Assembly: GCF_011378905.1 (NCBI RefSeq)
Contig: NZ_WTPY01000040.1
Location: 1 to 38,925, forward strand
Source: Paraglaciecola sp. 20A4
GTDB lineage: Bacteria > Pseudomonadota > Gammaproteobacteria > Enterobacterales > Alteromonadaceae
Length of the DNA: 38,925 bases
Direction of reading: 5' to 3'
Below, piece after piece: positions 1 to 8,649 of this stretch. A program made the translations under genes and the position numbers. The notes under the pieces were generated by a model, which ran no database searches, was not told the DNA's origin, and saw only the letters and a program-made list of their open reading frames with translations. The stretch's first letter is position 1; the number at the start of each line of letters is the position of its first letter.

Positions 1-103
1 GAAATAAATTCCACAAAAACATGCCACCATTAAGACCCAGTACCGTCCATAATAACGTACGCTGTTCTTTATCTTGAACGTTCACACCACAACATTCACG
101 CAT
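1..103 (-). CDS. cation efflux transporter, N-terminal fragment (runs off window)
   Basis: Only the first 34 codons are in the window. The start is ATG at 103-101 with a GAGAG ribosome site just upstream. The peptide begins MRECCGV and then enters a hydrophobic segment (WTVLGLNGGMFLW). A Cys pair near the N-terminus followed by a first membrane helix with an LNxxMF motif is typical of the short CDF-like cation transporters found beside CadR/ZntR-type regulators. It is divergent from the MerR-family gene at 174 and shares its control region, which supports a metal-efflux role. The family call rests on few residues and on context. Confidence 0.55.
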   Translation of the reverse strand, partial: MRECCGVNVQDKEQRTLLWTVLGLNGGMFLWNLF

Positions 104-113
104 ATTACTCTCA

Positions 114-141
114 TTGAATTACGGGTTATTAGGCGTAGAAT
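114..141 (+). promoter_or_regulatory. possible promoter of the MerR-family gene
   Basis: TTGAAT (114-119) and TAGAAT (136-141) are 16 bp apart and point toward the ATG at 174. The expected transcription start lies inside the MerR dyad, which would allow autoregulation. This is pattern matching only. Confidence 0.35.
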
Positions 142-167
142 AAACCTTCCAGTAACCGGAAGGTCAA
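137..167 (-). promoter_or_regulatory. MerR-type promoter/operator for the cation transporter
   Basis: Read leftward, TTGACC (167-162) and TATTCT (142-137) are separated by 19 bp, the abnormally long spacer that defines MerR-activated promoters. Inside the spacer lies a perfect dyad, accttcc (144-150), 7 bp, ggaaggt (158-164). MerR-family activators bind such dyads and untwist the DNA when metal is bound. It drives the gene at 103 and lies between it and its likely regulator. Confidence 0.8.
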
Positions 168-173
168 AATCGC

Positions 174-563
174 ATGCAAATAAAACAATTAGCCACTGTC
201 ACTGGCGTAAATACAAAAACGATCCGCTACTATGAGGATATCGGTTTACTACCAAATCCCAAGCGCGGAGAAAATGGCTACCGCTTTTACCGACATCAAG
301 ATGTTTTATCCTTAAACTTTATACGTCGCTGTAAAGAGCTTCGAATGCCATTGGCTGATATTAAGACATTGGTTGCAGTACAAAGTGATAGTAATGCCTC
401 CTGTTCACAAGTCGATGCATTGATTGCACAACAACTCGAAAAAATACAGGTTGCCCAATATGAGCTGCAGCTATTAGAGCAGAACTTACAATCGTTAGTA
501 AATTGCTGTGAAAATGAACAAATAAAAGACTGTAAAATACTCAGTCATTTGCGAGCAAGTTGA
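174..563 (+). CDS. MerR-family heavy-metal-responsive regulator (CadR/PbrR/ZntR-like)
   Basis: 129 aa. Residues 1-70 are the winged helix-turn-helix with the family signature TKTIRYYEDIGLL and NGYRFY. A coiled dimerisation helix follows (about 80-108). Cys77, Cys111/112 and Cys120 sit where the Cd/Pb/Zn sensors carry metal ligands (C77, a CC pair, and the Cys of the C-terminal DCxIL motif). The His often found after Cys77 in CadR (in an EH-type motif) is a Gln here, so metal preference may differ. It is transcribed away from the cation transporter, and the 19-bp-spacer promoter between them is the expected target. The exact metal cannot be read from sequence. Confidence 0.85.
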   Translation: MQIKQLATVTGVNTKTIRYYEDIGLLPNPKRGENGYRFYRHQDVLSLNFIRRCKELRMPLADIKTLVAVQSDSNASCSQVDALIAQQLEKIQVAQYELQLLEQNLQSLVNCCENEQIKDCKILSHLRAS

Positions 564-583
564 GTACCCTTCACAGAACACAT

Positions 584-611
584 AAAAAAAGCCCTACAAA
601 AAATGTAGGGC
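584..611 (-). terminator. Rho-independent terminator of the RND pump operon
   Basis: The stem gccctaca (591-598) pairs with tgtagggc (604-611) across a 5-nt loop. Read leftward it is followed by seven T. It lies 70 bp past the pump stop codon. Confidence 0.85.
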
Positions 612-680
612 CAAAGGTGCCTAGGAAGGCTGCTAAGCTTAACGTTAATAACGTTGTAAAAAATGTAAATTGCTACGGGT

Positions 681-3600
681 TTATGCCGTAGTAGGTTTCA
701 CCTTATAAAAAATCGCAAACAACACAGGCACCATTATTAGCGTTAATACGGTGGCGAAACCGAGTCCTGCCATGATAGTAATGGCCATTGAGCCAAAAAA
801 TGCATCAAACATTAGCGGTATCATACCTAAAATAGTCGTCATTGCTGCCATACTAACCGGTCGCACACGGCTGATAGCACTATCAAATACAGCTTCATAC
901 GGGGCTTTGCCTGAATCTAATTCAATATTGATTTGATCCATCAGCACAATGCCATTTTTCAAGATCATACCGCTCAAACTAAGTAACCCAAGCAAAGCCG
1001 TGAAACTAAATGGCATGCCGGTGGCCAGTAATCCCATAGATACACCTATAATCGCCAACGGCACAGTAAACCAAATGACCAGTGGTTTACGCACTGAATT
1101 AAACAAAAATACGGTAATAATGAACATCACCAATGCGCCCAAAGGCAACGATTTAAACATGGCGGACTGCGCGTCATTGGTCGACTCATATTCACCACCC
1201 CATGACAACTCATATCCTTCAGGTAACACTAATGCCTCAACTTTAGGGCGTACACGAGCAAACAAAGCAGCGGCAGTTTCATCCCCTAGCACATCATGAT
1301 CGGCCATCACCGTTAGCGTCCGCTTTCTATCACGACGTAAAATTAGAGGTTCAACCCAATCCATTTTTACCCCGTCAATAATCTGCTCAACGGGAATATA
1401 CGTTTGTAGAGTCGGACTCCAAATATTCAAATTTTCTAAAGACTCAAAATCAACCCGTTCTTCTTCCGGTAAGCGCGTTACCACAGGCAACATATGAGTA
1501 CCATCTCGAATAATTCCGATGGTGCTACCACCAAATGCCATTTGCAGGGTGCTTGATAAGTCCTGTTTAGAAATTCCCAAACGTCGTGCTTTTGATTCAT
1601 TAAACTGTGGCGCTAGCTCTTTGGTGCGTTCGCGCCAATCATGCCTAATATTGCGTGCCCCTGGGTCTGCGTTAAACACGTCTTCAACTTGTCGCGCAAG
1701 GCTGCGTAATACTTCTGGGTCAGAACCGATGATCCGTGCTTCAATTTTTGAAGCAGGCGTAGGCCCAAACTCCATCACCCTAAGGCGAAATGTTGGCTGA
1801 GAAAATGTTTTGTTTAGGTCTGCTTCTAGGCCATTAAGCAACGTAAACATATTGTCACGGGTATCGACTCGCACCGTTATCTGCGCAAACGCTGCATAAC
1901 TTTGTTCAGGTTGATAGGTCAACATAAAGCGTTGCATACCTTGGCCCACAGATGAGGCAACAAATTCTACATGCTCAAGTGTGCCTAAGTATTTTTCTAC
2001 TTCGGCGCTTTGCTTAATCGTTTGCTGAATATCGGTGCCTTGCGGCATCCAAATATCAACATGAAACATAGGCGTGTTAGAGGCAGGGAAGAAAGACTGC
2101 TTAACATTACCAAAACCAATGACTGCAACCACAAGCATCACTACCATTGCTGCAACCGTTACCCAGCGAAAACGCAGGGCGAAATGCAATAACGAACCAA
2201 AGAGAACGAATAATGCGCCCTTGTATGCGTCGTCGTCGTCTTCTTCGTTGTTATCAGCACTGCCATCGCTATTTTGTGGTTTCTCTTTAAGTAATAAGTT
2301 CGCTAAGAATGGCGTTAACGTCAGCGCTGTGATCCAGCTTAAAAATAACGAATAACACAATACCCAAAACAGTGAGCCCATAAACTCACCAGTAGCATCT
2401 TCAGACAAACCAATGGGCGCAAATGCCGTTATTGCTATTACCGTCGCTCCGAGTAATGGCCACTGGGTTTGCTTTACGATATCCACTGAAGCTTGCATCC
2501 GGGTACGACCTTTTTTGAGGCCAACGAGGATCCCCTCTACCACGACGATGGCGTTGTCCACCAGCATACCGAGGGCGATAATAAGAGCGCCGAGAGAAAT
2601 ACGGTGCAATTCAATACCACTATAACTCATTAGCATAAATGTACCGAAAACCGTCAGTAGCAGTACGCTACCGATAATAATGCCGCTGCGTAGGCCCATG
2701 GCAAATAGCAATACTAAGATAACAATTCCCACCGCCTCAGCAAGGCTGAGTACAAAATTGCTTACTGACTTATCTACTTCAACGGCTTGATTATAAAAGT
2801 AATTCAGCTCAACACCCGCAGGTTTAATACTTTGCAAAGTAGTAAACTCTTGTTCGATGTGTTTTCCGATTTCAACCACGTTCACCCCAGGGGCAAATGA
2901 AATGCCTAAACTAATAGCTTGGCTACCATTAAAGGTGACCACGTTGCTTGGGCGTTCGGCAATGCCTCGAGAAACGTTGGCAACATCTTTTAAGCGAATA
3001 AGATTACCTGTGTCTCGTCCATGAATAATTAAGTTTTCTAGTTCTTCAACTGAACTCAATGTGCCGCTTGGGCGGATAATTAGTGACTGCCCATTGACCA
3101 TTACTTGGCCGGATTGCTGCACGCTATTTTGCTGATTAAGTAACCCCGTGACTGTGCTCATATCCAAATTAAGAGATGCTAAGCGCTCTAGCGATAACTC
3201 TACAAAAAGTTGCTCTTGTTGATCGCCAGAAACCGATACCTTGCCTACCCCTTGCACCAACTCCAGCTCACGTCGTAACTGATCCGCGTAGCGTTTAAGC
3301 TCAACGGCATCGTAGCCATCGCCTGTTATCATGATCATAATGCCGAATACATCACCGAAATCATCAAGGATTTGCAGTGAACTCACACCTGAAGGCAGTG
3401 TGGGCTGAGCATCGTTTATTTTACGGCGCATTTCATCCCATATCTGCGGTAGACTTTCTGGGCCATAGATGGACTTCATACTGACTTTAAGTTGCGACAT
3501 GCCTGTTGATGAAATCGAGGTAATATTATCGATATAAGGCAACTGGCGAATCTCGCGTTCTAATGGGTACGTCAGTTCCTCTTCCACTTCTTGTGGCGTT

Positions 3601-3761
3601 GCACCAGGATACGTAGCGATGATCAAGGCATCTTTTAAGGTAAATGCAGGGTCTTCTAAGCGTCCCAAACCATTGAACGCTGATATTCCCCCCAGGGTTA
3701 AAATAGCAACAAATAACCAGCTAATAACTTTGTGTTTAATTGAGTATTCGGCGATGTTCAC
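681..3761 (-). CDS. RND-family efflux transporter permease (AcrB/HAE1-like)
   Basis: 1026 aa inner-membrane proton-driven pump. The N-terminus (NIAEYSIKHKVISWLFVAIL) is the first membrane helix, followed by a large periplasmic loop, a TM2-TM6 block (about 335-480), a second loop and a TM8-TM12 block. TM4 carries GMLVDNAIVVVEG with one acidic proton-relay residue where AcrB has two. The start is GTG (3761-3759), whose GTGA overlaps the stop of the upstream adaptor, implying translational coupling. Two adaptor genes plus one RND gene recall TriABC of Pseudomonas aeruginosa. No outer-membrane channel gene is adjacent, so a TolC-type partner must be encoded elsewhere. Substrates are unknown. Confidence 0.9.
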   Translation of the reverse strand: MNIAEYSIKHKVISWLFVAILTLGGISAFNGLGRLEDPAFTLKDALIIATYPGATPQEVEEELTYPLEREIRQLPYIDNITSISSTGMSQLKVSMKSIYGPESLPQIWDEMRRKINDAQPTLPSGVSSLQILDDFGDVFGIMIMITGDGYDAVELKRYADQLRRELELVQGVGKVSVSGDQQEQLFVELSLERLASLNLDMSTVTGLLNQQNSVQQSGQVMVNGQSLIIRPSGTLSSVEELENLIIHGRDTGNLIRLKDVANVSRGIAERPSNVVTFNGSQAISLGISFAPGVNVVEIGKHIEQEFTTLQSIKPAGVELNYFYNQAVEVDKSVSNFVLSLAEAVGIVILVLLFAMGLRSGIIIGSVLLLTVFGTFMLMSYSGIELHRISLGALIIALGMLVDNAIVVVEGILVGLKKGRTRMQASVDIVKQTQWPLLGATVIAITAFAPIGLSEDATGEFMGSLFWVLCYSLFLSWITALTLTPFLANLLLKEKPQNSDGSADNNEEDDDDAYKGALFVLFGSLLHFALRFRWVTVAAMVVMLVVAVIGFGNVKQSFFPASNTPMFHVDIWMPQGTDIQQTIKQSAEVEKYLGTLEHVEFVASSVGQGMQRFMLTYQPEQSYAAFAQITVRVDTRDNMFTLLNGLEADLNKTFSQPTFRLRVMEFGPTPASKIEARIIGSDPEVLRSLARQVEDVFNADPGARNIRHDWRERTKELAPQFNESKARRLGISKQDLSSTLQMAFGGSTIGIIRDGTHMLPVVTRLPEEERVDFESLENLNIWSPTLQTYIPVEQIIDGVKMDWVEPLILRRDRKRTLTVMADHDVLGDETAAALFARVRPKVEALVLPEGYELSWGGEYESTNDAQSAMFKSLPLGALVMFIITVFLFNSVRKPLVIWFTVPLAIIGVSMGLLATGMPFSFTALLGLLSLSGMILKNGIVLMDQINIELDSGKAPYEAVFDSAISRVRPVSMAAMTTILGMIPLMFDAFFGSMAITIMAGLGFATVLTLIMVPVLFAIFYKVKPTTA

Positions 3762-4813
3762 TGTGCTGCTCCTGGTAACGTCATATCCTGTCGTAATTTT
3801 CTTAAATTGGAGTTGGCTAAAACATCGCCTTCTCGAACACCACTGGTGACTATTACTCCATTGGATTTAACTTGACTCACCTGTACTGGTATTGATGACA
3901 CTTTTCCATCTTGGATTTTCCACACTTTGAATTGACCATGCTCATTACCACTGTCTAGCGCGGTCATTGGTAAGGCATATCCTTGTAGCAACGACATTTG
4001 CCCCTTAACCATGTCTACGCTGACTTGTACATTAGTACCAGGGAGAATCTTAGGGCTAACTTGAGGCATTTTAAGCCAGAACTGGTAAGTCTGAGTTCCA
4101 GGATTTAATTCGCTAGTATGTTCTAAATAATCTAGCTGATACTGTCCTTGGTAACCATTGAAATGCGCCACCGGTTTGTAGCTAGGTGCGCGCAATAAAG
4201 GCATTAGTCGAGTCAGTACGGTGTCTGAAACTGAAATTTCCACGTATACATCTTTACTCTGGTAAATACTCAGCACCGTTTCACCCGCACCTATACGTTC
4301 AAAGTCTTGCTTTGATACTTGCGAGATAATGCCATCTACAGGGGCTTTAATTAGCGTGTAGCCAAGTTGCACTTCAGCTAATTTAGTGTTCGCTACGGCT
4401 AATTTATAATTGGCCTTTAACTCATCTAATTCAGAGGAAGACAACATTTCTCTTTCTCTTAACCCCTTTCCTCTGTCCAATTGGCGGGCCACTAAATCGA
4501 GTTTCGCTTGGGCATCTTTTAGTGTCTCTTTGCGTTTACTATCATCCAAAATAGCTAATGTTTGGCCTTTTTTAACGTCATCGCCTTCTTGCACCAACAC
4601 ATCTAAAATTTCACCTTCAAGGCGAAATGAAAGTGGCGTAAGTTCGGGAGCAATCACCTGGCCATTGAACGCCCTAAATTGTGTTTCAATCGGCGCTAGC
4701 ACTGTGATCGTATCTAAAATAAGCGGTGGTTTTTCTCTATGTTCAATATTTGGCGTACAGGCCTGCAGCATAATCAAACCGGCAAACAAAGCACTTAGTT
4801 TTGTCGCTCTCAT
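3758..4813 (-). CDS. RND periplasmic adaptor (membrane fusion protein), second copy
   Basis: 351 aa. The lipoprotein signal ends in the lipobox LQAC, so the mature protein should be lipid-anchored in the periplasm. It has the usual adaptor order: a lipoyl half-motif around residues 45-85 (LVQEGDDVKKGQTLAILDD), an alpha-hairpin (about 88-140, KGLREREMLSSSELDELKAN), the second lipoyl half (TLIKAPVDGIISQ), then beta-barrel and membrane-proximal domains. Its ATG overlaps the stop of the first adaptor by one base (TAATG) and its end overlaps the pump start, so the three proteins are translationally coupled. It is distinct in sequence from the first adaptor, suggesting a heteromeric adaptor ring. 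Confidence 0.88.
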   Translation of the reverse strand: MRATKLSALFAGLIMLQACTPNIEHREKPPLILDTITVLAPIETQFRAFNGQVIAPELTPLSFRLEGEILDVLVQEGDDVKKGQTLAILDDSKRKETLKDAQAKLDLVARQLDRGKGLREREMLSSSELDELKANYKLAVANTKLAEVQLGYTLIKAPVDGIISQVSKQDFERIGAGETVLSIYQSKDVYVEISVSDTVLTRLMPLLRAPSYKPVAHFNGYQGQYQLDYLEHTSELNPGTQTYQFWLKMPQVSPKILPGTNVQVSVDMVKGQMSLLQGYALPMTALDSGNEHGQFKVWKIQDGKVSSIPVQVSQVKSNGVIVTSGVREGDVLANSNLRKLRQDMTLPGAAQ

Positions 4814-5886
4814 TAAATACCGTCCTCTTCAACCCAACGCTTCACACGTTGACCTTCCACCAGGCCAGCAATACCGGTTTCAACTATTAGATCACCTTGT
4901 TGTAACCCACTACGAATAATCCCATTATTATCCAAAACAACAGCAGTTTTCATAACCCGTTTTTCGTTAGGCTCAAACTTCCACACGTGACCATTGTCAC
5001 CGTCTCTATTGATCCATGCCGTTCTAGGTAATGTGAATTGACGTTTTTTCTCAGGATTTGCAACATGCACTTGACCGCTCATACCAGATAGCAAAGTCAC
5101 ATTAGCAGGACGGTGAACCGTTACCCGAGCTGTGTAGGTATTAGTATCTGTGTTCGGCTGGGTGGATATTTCCTTAAACTGGGCAGGCATTTTTTGATCA
5201 CGAGCAGAATCCATCGTCACCCACACCTGTGAGCGATTAATCGCACCCACACCATATTGCGAAACAAAGCTCACCGGTACAGTAAAAATGACATCCATCA
5301 CCGTATTGTTTAGTACTTTCATCACAGCTTGATTTGCGGCCACCACTTGATGTGATTCAGCATTGGTTAATGACACAGTGCCATCAAATGGCGCGATGAT
5401 TTTAGTGTAAGTTAAATCCGTTTTAGCTTGCGCTAATTGGGCCTTGGCCACTTTATAATTCGTTTCAGTTTGATCGAATAGATCTTTGCTTATCAGCAAA
5501 TCTTTAATCAACGCCTTGGCTCTTAAAAACTGAGTTTCGGCCAAATCGAACTCTGCTTGACGAGTGTCCAAAGCGAGCTGATAATCAGTGGGATCTAGCG
5601 CTGCCAGCAATTCACCTTTTGTGATCTGCTTGCCCATGCGAGGCATAACAGAGTCTATTTCCCCCGCCACATTAAATGATAGTACAGCTCGTTCAGTGGC
5701 ATCTAATTTACCGATAAAGCTATCAGTGTGTTGACTACTAAGGTCTGGCACCCTAGTTAACTTTACAGGTTTAACAACCCGATTCACTTCCTGAGAGTTA
5801 ACATTATTGCACCCCGTCAAACCTGCGCTGACTAGCAAGATAAACCCAAGGAAGCCCAATATGCGACTGACATTTCTACTTAACAT
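4813..5886 (-). CDS. RND periplasmic adaptor (membrane fusion protein), first copy
   Basis: 357 aa lipoprotein; the signal peptide ends in the lipobox LTGC followed by Asn-Asn. The lipoyl/barrel-sandwich halves are visible (MGKQITKGELLAALDPTDY and YTKIIAPFDGTVS), with an intervening alpha-hairpin (about 85-130) and C-terminal beta-barrel domains (IVETGIAGLVEGQRV). It is the first gene of the adaptor-adaptor-pump operon. The region upstream (5887-6056) holds a perfect inverted repeat and the divergent TetR-family gene, so expression is probably repressed by that regulator. Confidence 0.88.
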   Translation of the reverse strand: MLSRNVSRILGFLGFILLVSAGLTGCNNVNSQEVNRVVKPVKLTRVPDLSSQHTDSFIGKLDATERAVLSFNVAGEIDSVMPRMGKQITKGELLAALDPTDYQLALDTRQAEFDLAETQFLRAKALIKDLLISKDLFDQTETNYKVAKAQLAQAKTDLTYTKIIAPFDGTVSLTNAESHQVVAANQAVMKVLNNTVMDVIFTVPVSFVSQYGVGAINRSQVWVTMDSARDQKMPAQFKEISTQPNTDTNTYTARVTVHRPANVTLLSGMSGQVHVANPEKKRQFTLPRTAWINRDGDNGHVWKFEPNEKRVMKTAVVLDNNGIIRSGLQQGDLIVETGIAGLVEGQRVKRWVEEDGI

Positions 5887-5914
5887 TACACCATCTCTAT
5901 TTTATTGCCCACTT

Positions 5915-5933
5915 GTATAGTAATATACTATAC
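5915..5933. promoter_or_regulatory. inverted repeat, probable TetR-family operator
   Basis: gtatagta (5915-5922) and tactatac (5926-5933) are perfect 8-bp arms around 3 bp. It lies 29 bp before the first adaptor start and 124 bp before the divergent regulator start. A looser second copy of the half-site occurs at about 5940-5948. Size, symmetry and position fit a TetR-family site controlling the pump; binding is inferred. Confidence 0.65.
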
Positions 5934-6056
5934 AGTCGTGCAGTATATTTAAAACTTAGTTAAGATCAACTTATATTTACCACTCGGTACATTATAGAGA
6001 TGTAAACAATGTAAATGTCTGTTACAACACCGCCATCGAATAAGTGAGAAATTGAA

Positions 6057-6785
6057 ATGAAAGAGCGGAAGCAAGGGCGTAGAAGCGCCGAAGATGCGCA
6101 GAAAACCAAATTAGACATATTAAAAGTAGCGGCTGATTTATTTAGTAAATTGGGGTTCGAGCGAGTTTCATTGCGCCATATTAGCGATAAAGCCGGCGTA
6201 TCACATAGCTTGATCCGCCATCATTTTGGTAGCAAAGAGAGTATCTGGCATTCGATTATCGATGAGCTTCACGACTCGATCGCTGAGTATATGTCTGTTG
6301 TATATAAAAATATCCCTGAAAGTTACCCAGCAAATTTAAAGCTATTCGAATTTTCTCGCCGGATGTTGGCCTATATGCTTACGTTTAAGCAGCCAATTCA
6401 ATTACTGGCTGATGCCGTTCGCCAGGAAGATGGATTAGTTGATTATTTTATGAATAATCGTGAAGATATCGAAGATTTTGTCGTTGGCTTGGTTGATGCC
6501 CACAATCACAACTTTCCCGAGAATCAAATACGAATGTGGGACACCAAATGGATGATAATTATGTACGCGCATGCGCCCGTATCCCTAACACCTTTTCTAA
6601 CAGAAACCTGGGCGGACGAAACAAATGAATTTGAAGAATGTTTAGTCCGCCATTTCATGTTGTTTGAACAAGCCATGGCGCCAAAATTAGGCGTTGATAA
6701 ATCCGCTTATACCTCTCCTCATCGCGTCACTGACCTGATTCATACGCTACCCGCCCCGTTGTGCTCACTCGATAACATTGGATGA
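6057..6785 (+). CDS. TetR/AcrR-family transcriptional regulator
   Basis: 242 aa. The N-terminal helix-turn-helix spans about residues 18-65 (ILKVAADLFSKLGFERVSLR, then ISDKAGVSHSLIRHHFGSKE, the recognition helix with the usual hhFxSKe ending). The remainder is an all-helical ligand/dimer domain with no informative motif, longer than the typical 190-210 aa. It is divergent from the RND operon and is most simply its local repressor, responding to a pump substrate. Confidence 0.85.
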   Translation: MKERKQGRRSAEDAQKTKLDILKVAADLFSKLGFERVSLRHISDKAGVSHSLIRHHFGSKESIWHSIIDELHDSIAEYMSVVYKNIPESYPANLKLFEFSRRMLAYMLTFKQPIQLLADAVRQEDGLVDYFMNNREDIEDFVVGLVDAHNHNFPENQIRMWDTKWMIIMYAHAPVSLTPFLTETWADETNEFEECLVRHFMLFEQAMAPKLGVDKSAYTSPHRVTDLIHTLPAPLCSLDNIG

Positions 6786-6817
6786 ATTTATCGTTATAAC
6801 ACCTTTGATATCAGACT

Positions 6818-6844
6818 TAAAAAAGCCCAGTAATCACTAGGCTT
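6818..6844 (-). terminator. terminator of the sulfite dehydrogenase operon
   Basis: aagcc (6823-6827) pairs with ggctt (6840-6844), extended by agt/act after one mismatch, with loop aatc. Read leftward it is followed by six T. It lies 22 bp beyond the SorB stop. Confidence 0.75.
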
Positions 6845-6866
6845 GTTGCGTTTAGAGGTGGGCAGG

Positions 6867-7268
6867 TTATTTAACCTTATCAGGCATCAAATTTGCGGGT
6901 AATGGTGCTCTACGGCCTGTTGTTCGTTCGCCATAGTTAGCGCTCAAATAATCGAGTATCTGTTTTTCTTGAGGTAAAGGCCACAGATTCTGCGTTTTTT
7001 GCATCCAGCGGATAGTCGTTAACCAGCGTTCTCGACTCATGTGATTTTGCGTCACTAATTTACCGGAATGACAGGCTGTGCAATTGGCCCGTACCGTTTC
7101 AAATCCGGGCTTAATGACGAAGCCAGAAGCGGGATCGACGTCACTTTGTGGAACAATAGTTTCAGCCATAGCGTTTGTAACACTGAATAAAGCAACCGTC
7201 AGTAAAGCGAGTATTTTGCACCACCAAGGCTTTAAATCTCTAAGTGTAAAAAGTGATGTACTCATCAT
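6867..7268 (-). CDS. sorB: sulfite:cytochrome c oxidoreductase, cytochrome c subunit (SorB)
   Basis: 133 aa from ATG 7268-7266, which overlaps the SorA stop as TAATG; an in-frame upstream Met at 7328 would lie deep inside sorA and is less likely. The signal peptide has a hydrophobic core ILALLTVALFSV ending TNAMA. One heme-binding motif, CTACH, is at residues 63-67. It has a single c-type heme and a size close to known SorB proteins. It would take electrons from the molybdenum centre of SorA in the periplasm and pass them to the respiratory chain. Coupling to sorA and the shared terminator support the pairing. Confidence 0.82.
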   Translation of the reverse strand: MMSTSLFTLRDLKPWWCKILALLTVALFSVTNAMAETIVPQSDVDPASGFVIKPGFETVRANCTACHSGKLVTQNHMSRERWLTTIRWMQKTQNLWPLPQEKQILDYLSANYGERTTGRRAPLPANLMPDKVK

Positions 7269-8626
7269 TACACCACTTGTACAGCAACGCGGTGACATGC
7301 ATTGTTTAAATAACCTTTGGGGTTCCAACCTGGCAATATCATCGGCTGACTCACACCGTCACTATCGGTTGCCTTCGCCCATACTTCGAAGTACCCCTTA
7401 GTAGGGAATTGAATTTCACTATGCCAATGTTGCCAAGCATTACGATTAGCTGGTTTTTCTAGCGAAACGGATTGCCACGTTTGCCCGAAATCGACAGAAA
7501 TCTGAACACCACGGACGGCTTTATCCCCAGCCCAAGCATGACCACGCACAACAAATTTAGCTTCTTTTTTATGGCTTTCACCAGATTTTGGATACGTTAT
7601 TAAAGATTTAACCGGCATGGCGTGAATAATACACATATCTTGCGCTGCAACCTCGCTACCAGGGGCTACCGGTTCGCAAGGAACGCGATAAGCAGGCGCT
7701 GCCATTTTAGCCCCATCGTGCACTCGGTCCCGTATCACAATGCGCTCAAGCCATTTACCTGAGGTCGATGCTGGCCAGCCACCTATGACTAACCTTAACG
7801 GATGACCGTTCATAATTGGTATATCTGCGTCGTTCATGGCCCAAGCGATAAGGTTTTCGTCCTCAAGCGCCTTGGAGATTGGTACACCACGTGAAATAGC
7901 TTCTTTAGTTGGGTCGCCACTGATATGGGTGTCTTTTCCATAATAACCGATGTAAACCGCATCATCTTTTATCCCGACGTCCTTAAGTACATCGGCTAAT
8001 TTTACCCCAGTCCACTTGGGGCAAGCTACGGCACCTGTTGTCCATTGATTGCCTTTAGCCCCAGGACTAAATTCGGCGCGTCCGTTACCACCGCATTCCA
8101 ATGTTAATTGGTAACTGTGGTGGGTAAATTTTTGCTTTAACTCGGCCAGTGTATATTGCTTGGTTTGCAGCGCTGACTCCCCTTCGATGGTTAACACCCA
8201 GTTCGCCACGTCGATGGTCGTTGGCGGAATGCCGTTGTTACGCACAAACATATTTTCTGCTTTGGTAATTTTGTCATCAAGCATATGGGCGGGTGTCTCG
8301 GCGTTGATTGGGCGATCATTTAATACCACCAGCCCAGCACTTTTCCCAATAATCGTTGTAGGGTTATTCGTTTGAGCCAAAGCACTGGAAATCATGCCCG
8401 AGGGCAATATTGGTGCGAGTAAGGTTTGTGCACCTGTGATTGCACCAAGTCCTAAAATAAAGCGCCGTCTGGAAAGGCCACTTCGTGAATTTGTATTATG
8501 TGTGGAAGACAAAGCACCTAAGCTAGGTGTATCTGAAACAGAATCGGTATGAGAATCACTGGAAATTGCCGATGACTCATCGGCAGAAGAAAAAGCAGAC
8601 GCAGACTTGGTCTGAGTGGGTTTCAT
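7268..8626 (-). CDS. sorA: sulfite dehydrogenase, molybdopterin subunit (SorA)
   Basis: 452 aa. A twin-arginine signal SRRRFILG (52-59) with hydrophobic stretch and ALA cleavage near 84 sends the folded enzyme to the periplasm. The molybdopterin domain (about 90-330) has the LECGGNGR motif with Cys178, the expected Mo-ligating cysteine of the sulfite oxidase family. A C-terminal Mo-co dimerisation domain follows (about 335-452, VRGHAWAGDKAVRGVQ and FEVWAKATDSDG). It oxidises sulfite to sulfate. The start is supported by GAGGTGA 6 bases before the ATG, so the 51-residue Ser/Thr-rich stretch ahead of the Arg pair is probably translated, which is unusual. It follows the YeiH-type exporter by 23 bp. 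Confidence 0.85.
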   Translation of the reverse strand: MKPTQTKSASAFSSADESSAISSDSHTDSVSDTPSLGALSSTHNTNSRSGLSRRRFILGLGAITGAQTLLAPILPSGMISSALAQTNNPTTIIGKSAGLVVLNDRPINAETPAHMLDDKITKAENMFVRNNGIPPTTIDVANWVLTIEGESALQTKQYTLAELKQKFTHHSYQLTLECGGNGRAEFSPGAKGNQWTTGAVACPKWTGVKLADVLKDVGIKDDAVYIGYYGKDTHISGDPTKEAISRGVPISKALEDENLIAWAMNDADIPIMNGHPLRLVIGGWPASTSGKWLERIVIRDRVHDGAKMAAPAYRVPCEPVAPGSEVAAQDMCIIHAMPVKSLITYPKSGESHKKEAKFVVRGHAWAGDKAVRGVQISVDFGQTWQSVSLEKPANRNAWQHWHSEIQFPTKGYFEVWAKATDSDGVSQPMILPGWNPKGYLNNACHRVAVQVV

Positions 8627-8649
8627 GACATCACCTCATTAAGATAAAT

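Noticed and set aside
4410-4919. Long plus-strand frame (169 codons) opposite the RND adaptor genes
   Set aside because: It is the shadow of two well-recognised adaptor genes on the other strand, with low-complexity Ser-rich composition and no ribosome site.
7268-7328. Upstream start for sorB at 7328
   Set aside because: It lies within sorA and has no ribosome site, whereas ATG 7268 couples to the sorA stop and gives a clean signal peptide.
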